Positions 14,876 to 22,774 of a stretch of 39,921 nt of DNA are shown here, piece after piece (position 1 is the first letter of the stretch; every line of letters starts with the position of its first letter). This DNA comes from Lachnospiraceae bacterium UBA4348. Its GTDB lineage: Bacteria; Bacillota; Clostridia; Lachnospirales; Lachnospiraceae. A model generated the notes under the pieces. That model was given only the letters and a program-made list of their open reading frames with translations, did not search any database and was not told the DNA's origin. A program made the translations under genes and the position numbers. The DNA is taken from positions 1 through 39,921 of the forward strand of contig DGTA01000083.1 of the NCBI GenBank assembly GCA_002394165.1, written 5' to 3'.

Positions 14876-17011
14876 ATGGAAAGAGGGATCTACTTCGACG
14901 GCTGGTTCAAGCACAATCACTGTTATCATCCCAGCCTGCCCATCCGCACGGTGCAGATGCTGGAGGACCTGGAGCTTTATCACGGCACGGCGCTGGTGTG
15001 GTCGGGCATGGGAGGAGGCAGCATCAGCCTTCCTTACCTCGAGCAGGAGATCAACGGCCCGGTCGACCTGCGCATGCGCTTCTACGGCGGGATGAGCGAC
15101 AGGGAGTTCGCCGCCGAGTGCGGCAGGCGCGGCATCAAAATGTTCGGGATCGTCTTTGAGGTACAGGGCTGGGAATTTCCCGCTGTCTATGATGAAGAGG
15201 GAAAGATCGCCGCGATCAACCTTCACGCCCAGAGGGAGGGACATGAATGGTACGGACTTCGTGAATTCAGTCAGGACGCCCATCCTGGGGCTTTCCGGAC
15301 GAGCCTGAAGGATTATTATCCCGACGGCATCCTGAATTCGGCCGGCGAGCGCGTGAGCGACCTGTGGGAGGAGTGCACGACCAGGGATCTTCACGGCAGG
15401 CCCATCAATGCCGAGTGGGTGGAGGTGAAGGATCATGAGCAGACCGCTTACCAGATGTGCCGCAACAATCCCGTCTGGCGAGACTACTTAAAGAAGATCA
15501 TAAAGATGCAGATCGACGGCGGGGTTCAGGGGATCCAGCTCGACGAATGCGAACTGCCCATGACCGCGATCACCTCGGGCGGGTGTTTCTGCCGGGACTG
15601 CATGAGGGAATTCACGCAGTACCTGATCGGACGAAGGAAGGAGGGAAAACTCTCTTCCGAGTGGGACGGCATCGACCTGGAGAACTTTAATTATAAGGAA
15701 TATCTTCTCTCGAACGGGTATGATACCTTCCCCGGGGAGGCGCCTTTCTTCCGGGATTACTGGGAATACCAGGTCTGCCAGGTGCGTAAATACTTTGGCG
15801 AGCTGGCGGACTATGCCCGGAGCTATGCGATGGAAACATACGGGAGGAAGATCCTTGTGTCCGGCAATTTCTATAACCTGCAGCCGGCCTACCATCCGAT
15901 CGTTCCCAAAGCGGATATCATTATCACCGAGATGGAGCACAGCCTGTTCCGGCAGCCGTATTTCTACCGCTACAGCGCCGGCTTCGCGGAGGGAAGGTCG
16001 GTGATCATTGCCGAGAACCCCTACGGGGGCATCATCCCCGAGCTGGTCAAGCTCCTCGACAAGGGAAAGGGGTATGACCTGTACCGGGCCTTCATGCTGG
16101 AGGCTTCCGTCTATGGCTGCAACATGTCCGTCCCCTACGGCGCATGGATGGGCAACACCATCAAGGATGCATTCTGGCCGCCCCGCAGCGTGACGAAGCA
16201 GATCCAGGATTTCCTGTATGAGCACGAAGATTTCTTCCCGGCCGGTCCGGTCAGGGGAGCCGCGGTGCTTTACTCCTATGCGAGCAACTACTGGAGGGAC
16301 GCGCACCGGGCCGGAAGTGCGAATGGGGATGCCAGTGAATCCAATGCGGCTGTGATCGAGGCGACCGCGACCGATTTCGGTAACTCCTCCGTGAGAATGC
16401 CATTCTGGGATGTGATCCGTTATATGAGCAGCAAAAATGCCCTCTACGATGTGCTGATGATGCCGGACGGAGAGCTTCGGTCGGATGATTTTGCCGCTGA
16501 AAAACTTGACCCGTACGCCATGGTCGTCGTGCCCGACGCGCCGGTCCTGACAAAGAATCAGCAGGACATCCTGCTTGAGTACGCCAAAAAGGGCGGAAGA
16601 GTGCTGGTCTACGGACGGCTGGCGGAGGGCACCAAACTTGCGGAGGCACTGGGAGAATATGAGAATGTCGTCTTCGTGCCGGAGGAGATGGAGCAGTTCG
16701 GACCGGCTTTTGAAGCTGTTTACTCCCCGGTCAGCACCGCCGTGTGCACAGATCCGCGCGTAGGCATGCACCGCTTTGACGCGGACGGCAGGACCTTTGT
16801 CCATCTGCTCAACTACGATTATGATATGGAAGAAGACCGCGTCAGGCCGGTCGGGGAACTGGAAGTGACCCTGAGGGAGACCGCCGGAGAGGTGAAAGTC
16901 TGGGGACTGGACGGAGAAGTGCCCGAATCGGAGTATGAAGTCATTCGAAAAGACGGGGAGATTACCGTAAAGCTGTTTGATGTGGGGGTGTACCGCGTTG
17001 TGACATTCTGA
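14876..17011 (+). CDS. putative glycoside hydrolase with beta-galactosidase-type trimerisation domain
   Basis: 711 aa, no signal peptide, so cytoplasmic. The N-terminal 400 or so residues look like a (beta/alpha)8 barrel: GVQGIQLDECELP contains a candidate acid/base, and GGCFCRDCMREF is the CxC..C segment seen in several clan-A-like hydrolases. Residues of about 510-620 (DVLMMPDGEL...ILLEYAKKGGRVLVYG) match the GATase-like trimerisation domain of GH42-type beta-galactosidases, followed by a small beta domain containing HLLNYDYD. ATG 14876 follows GATAGGGG with 5 nt; the alternative upstream ATG overlaps the preceding terminator. Exact family and substrate are unknown; proximity to the uptake operon suggests it may act on the imported glycoside. 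The stop codon lies in a REP-like repeat. Confidence 0.65.
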   Translation: MERGIYFDGWFKHNHCYHPSLPIRTVQMLEDLELYHGTALVWSGMGGGSISLPYLEQEINGPVDLRMRFYGGMSDREFAAECGRRGIKMFGIVFEVQGWEFPAVYDEEGKIAAINLHAQREGHEWYGLREFSQDAHPGAFRTSLKDYYPDGILNSAGERVSDLWEECTTRDLHGRPINAEWVEVKDHEQTAYQMCRNNPVWRDYLKKIIKMQIDGGVQGIQLDECELPMTAITSGGCFCRDCMREFTQYLIGRRKEGKLSSEWDGIDLENFNYKEYLLSNGYDTFPGEAPFFRDYWEYQVCQVRKYFGELADYARSYAMETYGRKILVSGNFYNLQPAYHPIVPKADIIITEMEHSLFRQPYFYRYSAGFAEGRSVIIAENPYGGIIPELVKLLDKGKGYDLYRAFMLEASVYGCNMSVPYGAWMGNTIKDAFWPPRSVTKQIQDFLYEHEDFFPAGPVRGAAVLYSYASNYWRDAHRAGSANGDASESNAAVIEATATDFGNSSVRMPFWDVIRYMSSKNALYDVLMMPDGELRSDDFAAEKLDPYAMVVVPDAPVLTKNQQDILLEYAKKGGRVLVYGRLAEGTKLAEALGEYENVVFVPEEMEQFGPAFEAVYSPVSTAVCTDPRVGMHRFDADGRTFVHLLNYDYDMEEDRVRPVGELEVTLRETAGEVKVWGLDGEVPESEYEVIRKDGEITVKLFDVGVYRVVTF

Positions 17012-17302
17012 CACAGAACCGTCCTTGGTGAAGTATCATTTTAACAACAAAAGACAGATTCAAAGGATCTTCAGCCAGTTGCCGCTTTTGAAAAAGCTGC
17101 GCCGCCTATCAGACGCATTCTGCGCAAACTCGCGTTCTGACGAACGCTCAGACAGTGCTCCGAATGCGTCAGCTATGCTCGCTTTTTCTGCAGCGGCTGG
17201 CTAAGCTGAAGATCCTTTTGAATCTGTTCTTTGTTGTTTAATCTTTCTCTTCGCCAGGGAGTCGCGCGCGCACCGCGCACGGAAATGGACGGTTCTGTGT
17301 CA
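17009..17302. repeat. structured quasi-palindromic element, copy E1, with REP-like termini
   Basis: Inverted ends TGACACAGAACCGTCC (17009-17024) and GGACGGTTCTGTGTCA (17287-17302) are exact reverse complements. Inside, arms beginning AACAACAAAAGACAGATTC (from 17043) and ending ...TCTGTTCTTTGTTGTT (to 17238) pair over about 35 nt. Nested helices are GACGCATTC/GAATGCGTC (17112-17120 with 17162-17170) and GCGTTC/GAACGC (17132-17137 with 17142-17147). A diverged copy lies at 17814-18100 in inverted orientation. No ORF of note. It looks like a non-autonomous mobile, possibly RNA-forming, element. Confidence 0.8.
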
Positions 17303-17315
17303 GTGTACGCTGGCA

Positions 17316-17334
17316 GGGGACGGTTCCCATGTCA
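17316..17334 (+). repeat. additional REP-like unit
   Basis: GGGGACGGTTCCCATGTCA shares the GGACGGTTC...TGTCA pattern with the ends of the neighbouring elements. It is placed between E1 and the tandem array. Confidence 0.6.
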
Positions 17335-17390
17335 TTTAGATAAGGTATTTCAGCGATTAATTTAGAATAAAGACGATCAAAGCAGAAGTA

Positions 17391-17796
17391 GGCGTAGAGA
17401 TATCAGCTATCGGATTTCTATATGCTAGCTTCATGTACAAGAATCCAGAACGGGCGTAGAGATATCAGCTATCGGATTTCTATATGCCAGCTTCACGTAC
17501 AAGAATCCAGAACGGGCGTAGAGATATCAGTCATTTGAAATCTATAGGCCCGCTTTAGCGGACGAACAACCAGAGCGGGCGTAGACATATCAGCCATCTG
17601 AAATCTATAGGCCCGCTTTAGCGGACGAACAACCAGAACGGGCGTAGAGATACCAGCTATCTGAACTCTATAGGCTCGCTTTAGCGGACGAACAACCAGA
17701 GCGAGCGTAGAGATACCAGCTATCTGAACTCTATAGGCCTGACTTAACGGACGAAGTTCCTGCGCAGGCGTAGAAAAACTTGCTTGTTAAAATCTC
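17391..17796 (+). repeat. tandem array of six 62-63 bp units plus a partial seventh
   Basis: Units begin at 17391, 17453, 17515, 17578, 17641 and 17704 with (G)GCGTAGAGATAYCAG; a degenerate seventh starts at 17767. The first two units share CAGCTTCAYGTACAAGAATC and the next three share CTTTAGCGGACGAACAACCAG; the sixth keeps a variant (ACTTAACGGACGAA). Hairpins form across the junctions and show paired changes: GCCCGCT/AGCGGGC (17548-17580), GCTCGCT/AGCGAGC (17674-17706), GCCTG/CAGGC (17737-17769). The last partial unit folds as GGCGTAGA/TCTCTGCGCC. There are no unique spacers, so it is not CRISPR. No ORF runs through the array. Confidence 0.85.
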
Positions 17797-17813
17797 TGCG
17801 CCTTCAGATATGA

Positions 17814-18100
17814 GACGGTTCTGTGTCATCAGGTGCTGACAGAGGGAAAGTCCTTAAGCTCTTTATATCTGACAACATGCGGAAAATTCAAAAAGGTCTT
17901 CAACTTAGGCAGCCGCAGCAGAAAACGCGAGCATAGCGGCTGCTTTCGGAGTTTGTCTGAGCGCACGTTAAGTGCGCGAGTTACGAAGAAAGCAGCCTGA
18001 TAGGCGGCGCAGCGTTTTCAAAAGCGGCAAATAGCTTAAGAGCCTCGATTTTGTCCTTTGTTGTTTTTCACGTTCTACTTAAGGACTGTCCCCCCTGTCA
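17814..18100. repeat. structured quasi-palindromic element, copy E2 (inverted relative to E1)
   Basis: It starts with GACGGTTCTGTGTCA (17814-17828) and ends with GGACTGTCCCCCCTGTCA (18083-18100). The body (about 17871-18066), read on the minus strand, aligns with E1 over its whole length, including TTGCCGCTTTTGAAAA, GCTGCGCCGCCTATCAG, CGCTCAGACA and GCTATGCTCGC. Nested helices are retained with different bases: GGCTGCTTTC/GAAAGCAGCC (17938-17947 with 17988-17997) and GCGCAC/GTGCGC (17961-17966 with 17972-17977). It ends 4 nt before the stop codon of the convergent GH13 gene. Confidence 0.8.
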
Positions 18101-18104
18101 GAAA

Positions 18105-19640
18105 TCAGGCAAAGACGACAAAGCTCTGCGGTCCGACCTCGAGCTGTCCCTCCTCCCAGCTGCCGGTTCCGAGGCTGAAGACAAGCTCTTTCTGCACCTG
18201 CGGAAGGGCGGCCTTGAGGCTGCTTCCGGTGGTGTTCAGTGCCAGCACCATGTCGCCTCTCTGATAGATGAAGGGGCGGCCGGGCTCGCAGCAGAGGATT
18301 TTGAGCGGGGCATCCGACTGGAGATCTTTATGAGCGTGCCTGAGTTTGAGCAGCGCGCGGACGGTGTTTAAAAGAGAAGCGGGATCTTTTTCCTGCGCTT
18401 CCACGGTGGGAGCGTCCGGGGCGGAGTCAACAGGCAGGTACAGGTCTTTGGCGTCGGCGGTCGAGAAGCCGAGGTTCTTGCCGGAGGTCCACTGCATGGG
18501 GGTCCGGGAACCGGTGCGGTAGTAGCCGCCTTCCTTGGTGGGCAGATCGAGCCAGCGCATGCCGATCTCGTCCCCGTAATACAGGAAGGGAACGCCGGGC
18601 ATGGTAAAAATAAAGGCGTAGGCAAGCCCCAGCTCGGTTTCGTCAAGGTTCAGGGCAGGGCGGCGGGTATCGTGGTTACAGGTGATCAGGCTGATATAGC
18701 CCAGGTCCTTTGTATCCTCGTACCAGTCAAGATACTGGTCCAGGAAGCGGTTGATGCTGCCGCCGGCATCTTTTTTAAAGTAGCTGTGGTCCTCGCCGTT
18801 GTCATAGTCGCGCATGAGGGTTCCATAGCCGCTGCCGGGCTCATTGAGGCAGAAGTCCGTGTCGTAGCCGGCGCGCAGGGCGAGCTTGGGGTTGCTCCAC
18901 TCGGAGACCATGACCGCTTCGGGGAATTCCGCATCGAGCATACGTCTTACGTCCCGCCAGATGGCGCTGGTGCCGCTCTTTTTCTCGTCATCGAGCTTGA
19001 CCAGGGAAGCGGCCATATCCACGCGGAATCCGTCGCATCCTTTGGAGAGCCAGAAACGGATGATATCCTTTAAGGCTTCACGGGTAGCGATGCAGCGCGG
19101 ATCGCGCCAGGAAAGCTGCCAGTTCTCGGTGGGGTTTAAAAAGCCGTAGTTCAGAGCCGGCTGGCACTTGAAGAAATTTAATACATAGGCGCCGCTGCGC
19201 TCGCTCTCGCCGCCGATATAGGGCAGGCCGGAGGCGCCGCGGAAGCAGAAGTCCGTCCAGATGTAGCGGTCCGAAAATTCGTTGGCTTCGTCCTTCTGGC
19301 TTTCCCTGAACCAGGCATGCTCCTCGGAGGTGTGGCCCGGAACCAGGTCAAGAAGAACATGGATCCCTTTTTCGTGAGCCTTTTCAAAGAGCCGGTAAAG
19401 ATCCTCGTTGGTGCCGTAGCGCGCAGCGGTCTTTTTGTAGTCGCGGACATCGTAGCCGGCATCCTTAAAAGGAGAATCATAACAGGGGTTGATCCACAGG
19501 GCATTGCAGCCCAGGCTGAGGATGTAGTCGAGTTTCTCCTCTATGCCTTTAAAATCGCCGATCCCGTCGCCGTTCGTATCCAGAAAAGACTGGGGATAGA
19601 TCTCATAAAAAACTGCGTCTTTTAACCATGCAGCTGCCAT
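18105..19640 (-). CDS. GH13 alpha-amylase-family glycoside hydrolase
   Basis: 511 aa, cytoplasmic (no signal). GH13 conserved regions are seen in order: region I DLVPGHTS (the usual Asn is Gly), region II GFRVDMAAS with the nucleophile Asp, region III VSEWSNP with the acid/base Glu, region IV TCNHDTRRP, and GVPFLYYGDEIGM. The start WLKDAVFYEIYPQSFLDTNGDGIGDFKGI is the oligo-1,6-glucosidase/alpha-glucosidase-type N-terminus. It hydrolyses alpha-glucosidic bonds of maltodextrin-like oligosaccharides; precise specificity is open. ATG 19640 follows AAAGGAG with 5 nt. It is read convergently towards the repeat region and is monocistronic. Confidence 0.9.
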   Translation of the reverse strand: MAAAWLKDAVFYEIYPQSFLDTNGDGIGDFKGIEEKLDYILSLGCNALWINPCYDSPFKDAGYDVRDYKKTAARYGTNEDLYRLFEKAHEKGIHVLLDLVPGHTSEEHAWFRESQKDEANEFSDRYIWTDFCFRGASGLPYIGGESERSGAYVLNFFKCQPALNYGFLNPTENWQLSWRDPRCIATREALKDIIRFWLSKGCDGFRVDMAASLVKLDDEKKSGTSAIWRDVRRMLDAEFPEAVMVSEWSNPKLALRAGYDTDFCLNEPGSGYGTLMRDYDNGEDHSYFKKDAGGSINRFLDQYLDWYEDTKDLGYISLITCNHDTRRPALNLDETELGLAYAFIFTMPGVPFLYYGDEIGMRWLDLPTKEGGYYRTGSRTPMQWTSGKNLGFSTADAKDLYLPVDSAPDAPTVEAQEKDPASLLNTVRALLKLRHAHKDLQSDAPLKILCCEPGRPFIYQRGDMVLALNTTGSSLKAALPQVQKELVFSLGTGSWEEGQLEVGPQSFVVFA

Positions 19641-19748
19641 AAGGGCTCCTTTCCTGATCTTTGATCATTGCTTTTGATTGTGTATCTGTCATTGTATCAT
19701 AAACAGGGCCGGCTGCCTTCAATTATTTTACGTTAAAAACTCAATAAC

Positions 19749-19776
19749 TTGACTCTTGGGAAGATCTGCGTTAAAT
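19749..19776 (+). promoter_or_regulatory. promoter of the metal ABC transporter operon
   Basis: TTGACT (19749-19754), a 16-nt spacer and TTAAAT (19771-19776) lie 29 nt before the ATG at 19806. I looked for Zur/AdcR- or DtxR-like palindromes and saw no convincing one. Confidence 0.4.
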
Positions 19777-19805
19777 TTCCTAGAGAACGCAGGAGGAATA
19801 TTAGT

Positions 19806-20513
19806 ATGGCACTGCTTATGGTGAGGGATCTTTCCCTGGGGTATGATTCCAGGGCGATCGTAACGAACCTGAATTTTACGGTTGAAGAGGGAGATTACCT
19901 CTGTATCGTGGGAGAGAACGGGTCCGGCAAGACCACTCTGATGAAGACGCTGCTCCACCTTACTTCGCCGCTGAGCGGCCGGATCGTGAAGGGGGACAGC
20001 CTCAGCGGCGGACAGATCGGGTATCTGCCCCAGCAGACCCAGGTCCAGCGGGACTTTCCGGCATCGGTGATGGAGATCGTGCTCTCGGGATGCCAGGGAC
20101 GGCTGGGACGGCGCCCGTTCTACAGCAGGGAAGATAAAGAGCTGGCAAGGCAGAACCTTAAGAGAATGGGGATCGCCGACCTGGAAAAACGCAGCTACCG
20201 TGAGCTTTCCGGCGGCCAGCAGCAGAGAGTCCTGCTGGCAAGGGCGCTGTGCGCAGCGGGCAGGGTACTGCTTCTGGACGAGCCGGTGACCGGGCTCGAT
20301 CCGGGCGCGGCCAGGTCCATGTATGAGCTGATCGCAGACCTGAACAAGGAGGGGATCACGATCATCATGATCTCCCACGATGTGGAAGCCGTACTGGATT
20401 ATGCCACGCATATCCTCCATATCGGAGAAGATAATTTCTTCGGGACAAAGGAAGAATATATGGAGCGCGGTGCCGGGAAAAAGCCGGCAAAGGAAGGCGG
20501 TGATTTAGCATGA
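19806..20513 (+). CDS. metal (zinc/manganese-type) ABC transporter ATP-binding protein
   Basis: 235 aa. Walker A GENGSGKTT, Q-loop LPQQTQ, signature LSGGQQQRVLLARAL, Walker B VLLLDEPVTGLDP and H-loop ISHDV are all intact. The short length and sequence style are those of ZnuC/MntB-type ATPases. ATG 19806 was chosen because AGGAGGA lies 8 nt upstream; an in-frame upstream extension has no such site. It overlaps the permease gene by an ATGA junction, so the two are coupled. Zinc is the likelier substrate because the permease is ZnuB-like, but manganese or iron cannot be excluded. Confidence 0.9.
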   Translation: MALLMVRDLSLGYDSRAIVTNLNFTVEEGDYLCIVGENGSGKTTLMKTLLHLTSPLSGRIVKGDSLSGGQIGYLPQQTQVQRDFPASVMEIVLSGCQGRLGRRPFYSREDKELARQNLKRMGIADLEKRSYRELSGGQQQRVLLARALCAAGRVLLLDEPVTGLDPGAARSMYELIADLNKEGITIIMISHDVEAVLDYATHILHIGEDNFFGTKEEYMERGAGKKPAKEGGDLA

Positions 20514-21349
20514 TCGCACAGCTGGGACTGTATCTTTCCTATCCGTTTGTCCGTTATGCGCTGATCGTGGGAGTGCTTATCGCCCTGTGCTCATCCCTGC
20601 TGGGGGTGACGCTGGTGCTGAAGCGGTTTTCCTTTATCGGTGACGGACTGTCCCATGTGGCCTTCGGCGCGATGGCCATCGCCAGTGTGCTCAGGCTGTC
20701 CAACCAGATGGCGCTGGTGCTGCCGCTGACGGTGCTCAGCGCGGTGCTGCTGCTGCGCACCGGCCAGAATACGAAGATCAAGGGAGATGCCGCGATCGCG
20801 ATGATCTCGGTGGGAGCCCTTGCTTTCGGATACCTGATCATGAATGTTTTTTCGACATCTTCCAATCTTTCGGGAGATGTGTGCAGCACGCTGTTCGGAT
20901 CCACATCCATCCTGACGCTGCGCCCGCTGGATGTGTGGGTATGCGGCATCCTCTCCGTGGTGGTGATCGCGGTCTTTGTGTTTTTCTACAACCGGATCTT
21001 TGCCGTGACGTTTGACGAGAGCTTTGCGGTGTCGGCCGGAACAGCCGCGGACAGGTACAACCTGCTGATCGCTGTGGTGATCGCGGTGATCATCGTGCTC
21101 GCCATGAACCTGGTGGGATCGCTCCTGATCTCGGCGCTCGTGATCTTTCCGGCGATCTCGGCGATGCGGGTCTACAAGAGTTTCCGCTCTGTGACGATCT
21201 GCTCGGCGGTGCTCTCGGTGCTGTGTGCGCTCCTTGGCATCCTCATTTCCATCCTGGCGGGCACTCCGGTGGGATCGACCATCGTGGCGGTCGATGTGGC
21301 GGGATTTTTCCTCTGCTGCCTGGCCGGCCGCATCAGAGGGGGTGCCTGA
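20510..21349 (+). CDS. metal ABC transporter permease (ZnuB/MntC family)
   Basis: 279 aa with about eight membrane helices. The segment GVTLVLKRFSFIGDGLSHVAFGAMA is the diagnostic loop of the ABC-3 permease family, and AMNLVGSLLISALVIFPAISAMR is the conserved late helix pair. It starts at the ATG of an ATGA overlap with the ATPase gene. No binding protein gene (ZnuA type) follows; instead a small lipoprotein starts 1 nt after the stop. The solute-binding subunit must be encoded elsewhere or have been lost. Confidence 0.9.
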   Translation: MIAQLGLYLSYPFVRYALIVGVLIALCSSLLGVTLVLKRFSFIGDGLSHVAFGAMAIASVLRLSNQMALVLPLTVLSAVLLLRTGQNTKIKGDAAIAMISVGALAFGYLIMNVFSTSSNLSGDVCSTLFGSTSILTLRPLDVWVCGILSVVVIAVFVFFYNRIFAVTFDESFAVSAGTAADRYNLLIAVVIAVIIVLAMNLVGSLLISALVIFPAISAMRVYKSFRSVTICSAVLSVLCALLGILISILAGTPVGSTIVAVDVAGFFLCCLAGRIRGGA

Positions 21350-21350
21350 T

Positions 21351-21788
21351 GTGAAAAAGACAGGAAGAAAAGCCGCGGTATGGACCGCCGCATCTGTCCT
21401 TGTCATGATCTTTGCAGGAGGCTGCTCAGGACCGGAGATGGGACCGGATGTGGACGTCGACCTGACGGAGCTTTCGAGCACCATGGTCTACGCAGAGGTC
21501 TACAATATGGTCTTCGAGCCCGCGGACTATGTGGGAAAAACAATAAAAATGGAAGGCATGTACACTCGGTATGAGGATACGGCGGGCAACGCCTGGAATT
21601 CATGCCTGATCATGGACGCAACGGCCTGCTGTTCCCAGGGCCTTGAATTTGAACTGACGGATGAGTATACCTATCCGGATGACTATCCGGAGGAGGGCGA
21701 CGATATCACCGTAACGGGAACATTCGATACGTACACGGAGGATGGATATGAATTCGTGACCATCCGCGACGCAAAACTGCTTGGGTGA
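21351..21788 (+). CDS. small lipoprotein with OB-like domain (resembles YcgQ/DUF1980 C-domain)
   Basis: 145 aa from a GTG at 21351, 1 nt after the permease stop, with GAGGGGG upstream; no ATG alternative fits the signal peptide. VKKTGRKAAVWTAASVL then IFAGGC gives a lipoprotein signal with C25 as the anchor. The mature part has a PADYVGKTIKMEGMY strand, a C85...C93-C94 cluster and GDDITVTGTFDTY, a beta-rich layout like the C-terminal domain of YcgQ-type proteins linked to metal homeostasis. Translational coupling to a metal transporter suggests a periplasm-side metal-handling role. The family match is from memory and moderate. Confidence 0.6.
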   Translation: MKKTGRKAAVWTAASVLVMIFAGGCSGPEMGPDVDVDLTELSSTMVYAEVYNMVFEPADYVGKTIKMEGMYTRYEDTAGNAWNSCLIMDATACCSQGLEFELTDEYTYPDDYPEEGDDITVTGTFDTYTEDGYEFVTIRDAKLLG

Positions 21789-21804
21789 AAGGAGACATAA
21801 AGAA

Positions 21805-22665
21805 ATGGCAGATAATGAAAAAAACAGCTGCGCAAGCGCTTCTTCCTGTGACAGGGAAAGCTGTGAGGGATGTCCCTCCAAAAACGGGCAGGCTCCTGAT
21901 TTTAAGGTGGACCAGAATATCTATTCCGATATTAAGCATGTGATCGGTGTCGTCAGCGGAAAGGGCGGCGTGGGAAAATCCCTGGTGACGGCGGCCCTGG
22001 CCAACTCCCTGGCTGAGAGCGGATACCGCGTGGGTATCCTGGATGCGGATATCACCGGTCCCTCCATTCCGAAAATGTACGGCCTTTCGGGACCGGCTCC
22101 CGTGATCGACGAGGGGATCCTGCCGGTGCTGGCCAAAAATGACGTCAAGGTCATGTCGCTGAACCTGCTGGTTCCGGATCCGGAGCAGGCAGTCATCTGG
22201 CGCGGACCGGTCATCGCAGGCGTGGTCAAGCAGTTCTGGACGGACGTGGTCTGGGGCGAACTGGACTATCTGCTGGTGGATATGCCCCCGGGAACCGGTG
22301 ATGTTCCGCTTACGGTGTTCCAGTCACTGCCGGTGGACGGCATCATGATCGTCACCTCCCCGCAGGAGCTGGTGGGCATGATCGTTCGCAAGGCGCTGAA
22401 CATGGCCAGGATGATGAACATCCCCGTGCTCGGTGTGATCGAAAATTACAGTTATCTGGTCTGCCCGGACTGCGGGAAAAAGATCTCGCTCTTTGGAAAG
22501 AGCCATATCGAGGAGACCGCTAAGGAGCTGGATATCAAACTGGCGGGACAGATCCCGATGATGGCAGACCTCGCGGCGGCGGCTGATGAAGGCCGGTTCC
22601 ACGAGGCAAAGATCGCTGAGCTGCAGGAGGCGGCCGCGATCCTGAGGGCACTGCCGGAAAAGTAA
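21805..22665 (+). CDS. Mrp/NBP35-family P-loop ATPase (Fe-S cluster carrier, ApbC-like)
   Basis: 286 aa. The N-terminus has four cysteines, C..C..C..C in the segment SCDRESCEGC and just before it, as in NBP35-like members. The deviant Walker A SGKGGVGKS follows, then DADITGPSIPKM, the Mrp signature DMPPGTGD, and a late CPDCG, the cluster-bridging CxxC at the dimer interface. It carries and inserts [4Fe-4S] clusters in the cytoplasm. ATG 21805 was chosen because AAAGGAG lies about 10 nt upstream; a longer reading begins inside the lipoprotein gene. It follows the metal operon by 16 nt and is likely co-transcribed. Confidence 0.92.
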   Translation: MADNEKNSCASASSCDRESCEGCPSKNGQAPDFKVDQNIYSDIKHVIGVVSGKGGVGKSLVTAALANSLAESGYRVGILDADITGPSIPKMYGLSGPAPVIDEGILPVLAKNDVKVMSLNLLVPDPEQAVIWRGPVIAGVVKQFWTDVVWGELDYLLVDMPPGTGDVPLTVFQSLPVDGIMIVTSPQELVGMIVRKALNMARMMNIPVLGVIENYSYLVCPDCGKKISLFGKSHIEETAKELDIKLAGQIPMMADLAAAADEGRFHEAKIAELQEAAAILRALPEK

Positions 22666-22680
22666 AAAAATCATAAAAGA

Positions 22681-22723
22681 GGGGCTGCAGAACTTTGCCC
22701 GCCGCGCGCGGGACTGCAGCCCC
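22681..22723. terminator. strong hairpin after the Mrp gene
   Basis: Stem GGGGCTGCAG (22681-22690) / CTGCAGCCCC (22714-22723) with an inner GC-rich hairpin. The plus side has no U-tract, whereas the minus side has TCTTTTATGATTTTTTT. It probably ends the plus-strand operon inefficiently; no minus-strand gene is present to use the better orientation. Confidence 0.5.
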
Positions 22724-22774
22724 GCTTGACGTTAATGCGTCCGGGCAGGGAAGAGCGGAAAGGAGGTGCGCCGG

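Noticed and set aside
15488..17014. A 508-codon minus-strand open frame opposite the putative glycoside hydrolase
   Set aside because: Antisense shadow: no motifs and unnatural composition, while the plus strand has a coherent protein with a ribosome binding site.
17391..17796. CRISPR array
   Set aside because: The repeat period is 62-63 bp with no unique spacers, units diverge along their whole length, and no cas gene is present.
18051..18371. Short plus-strand open frame at the E2/GH13 boundary
   Set aside because: It starts in the repeat and runs antisense to the GH13 C-terminus, with no ribosome binding site or family.
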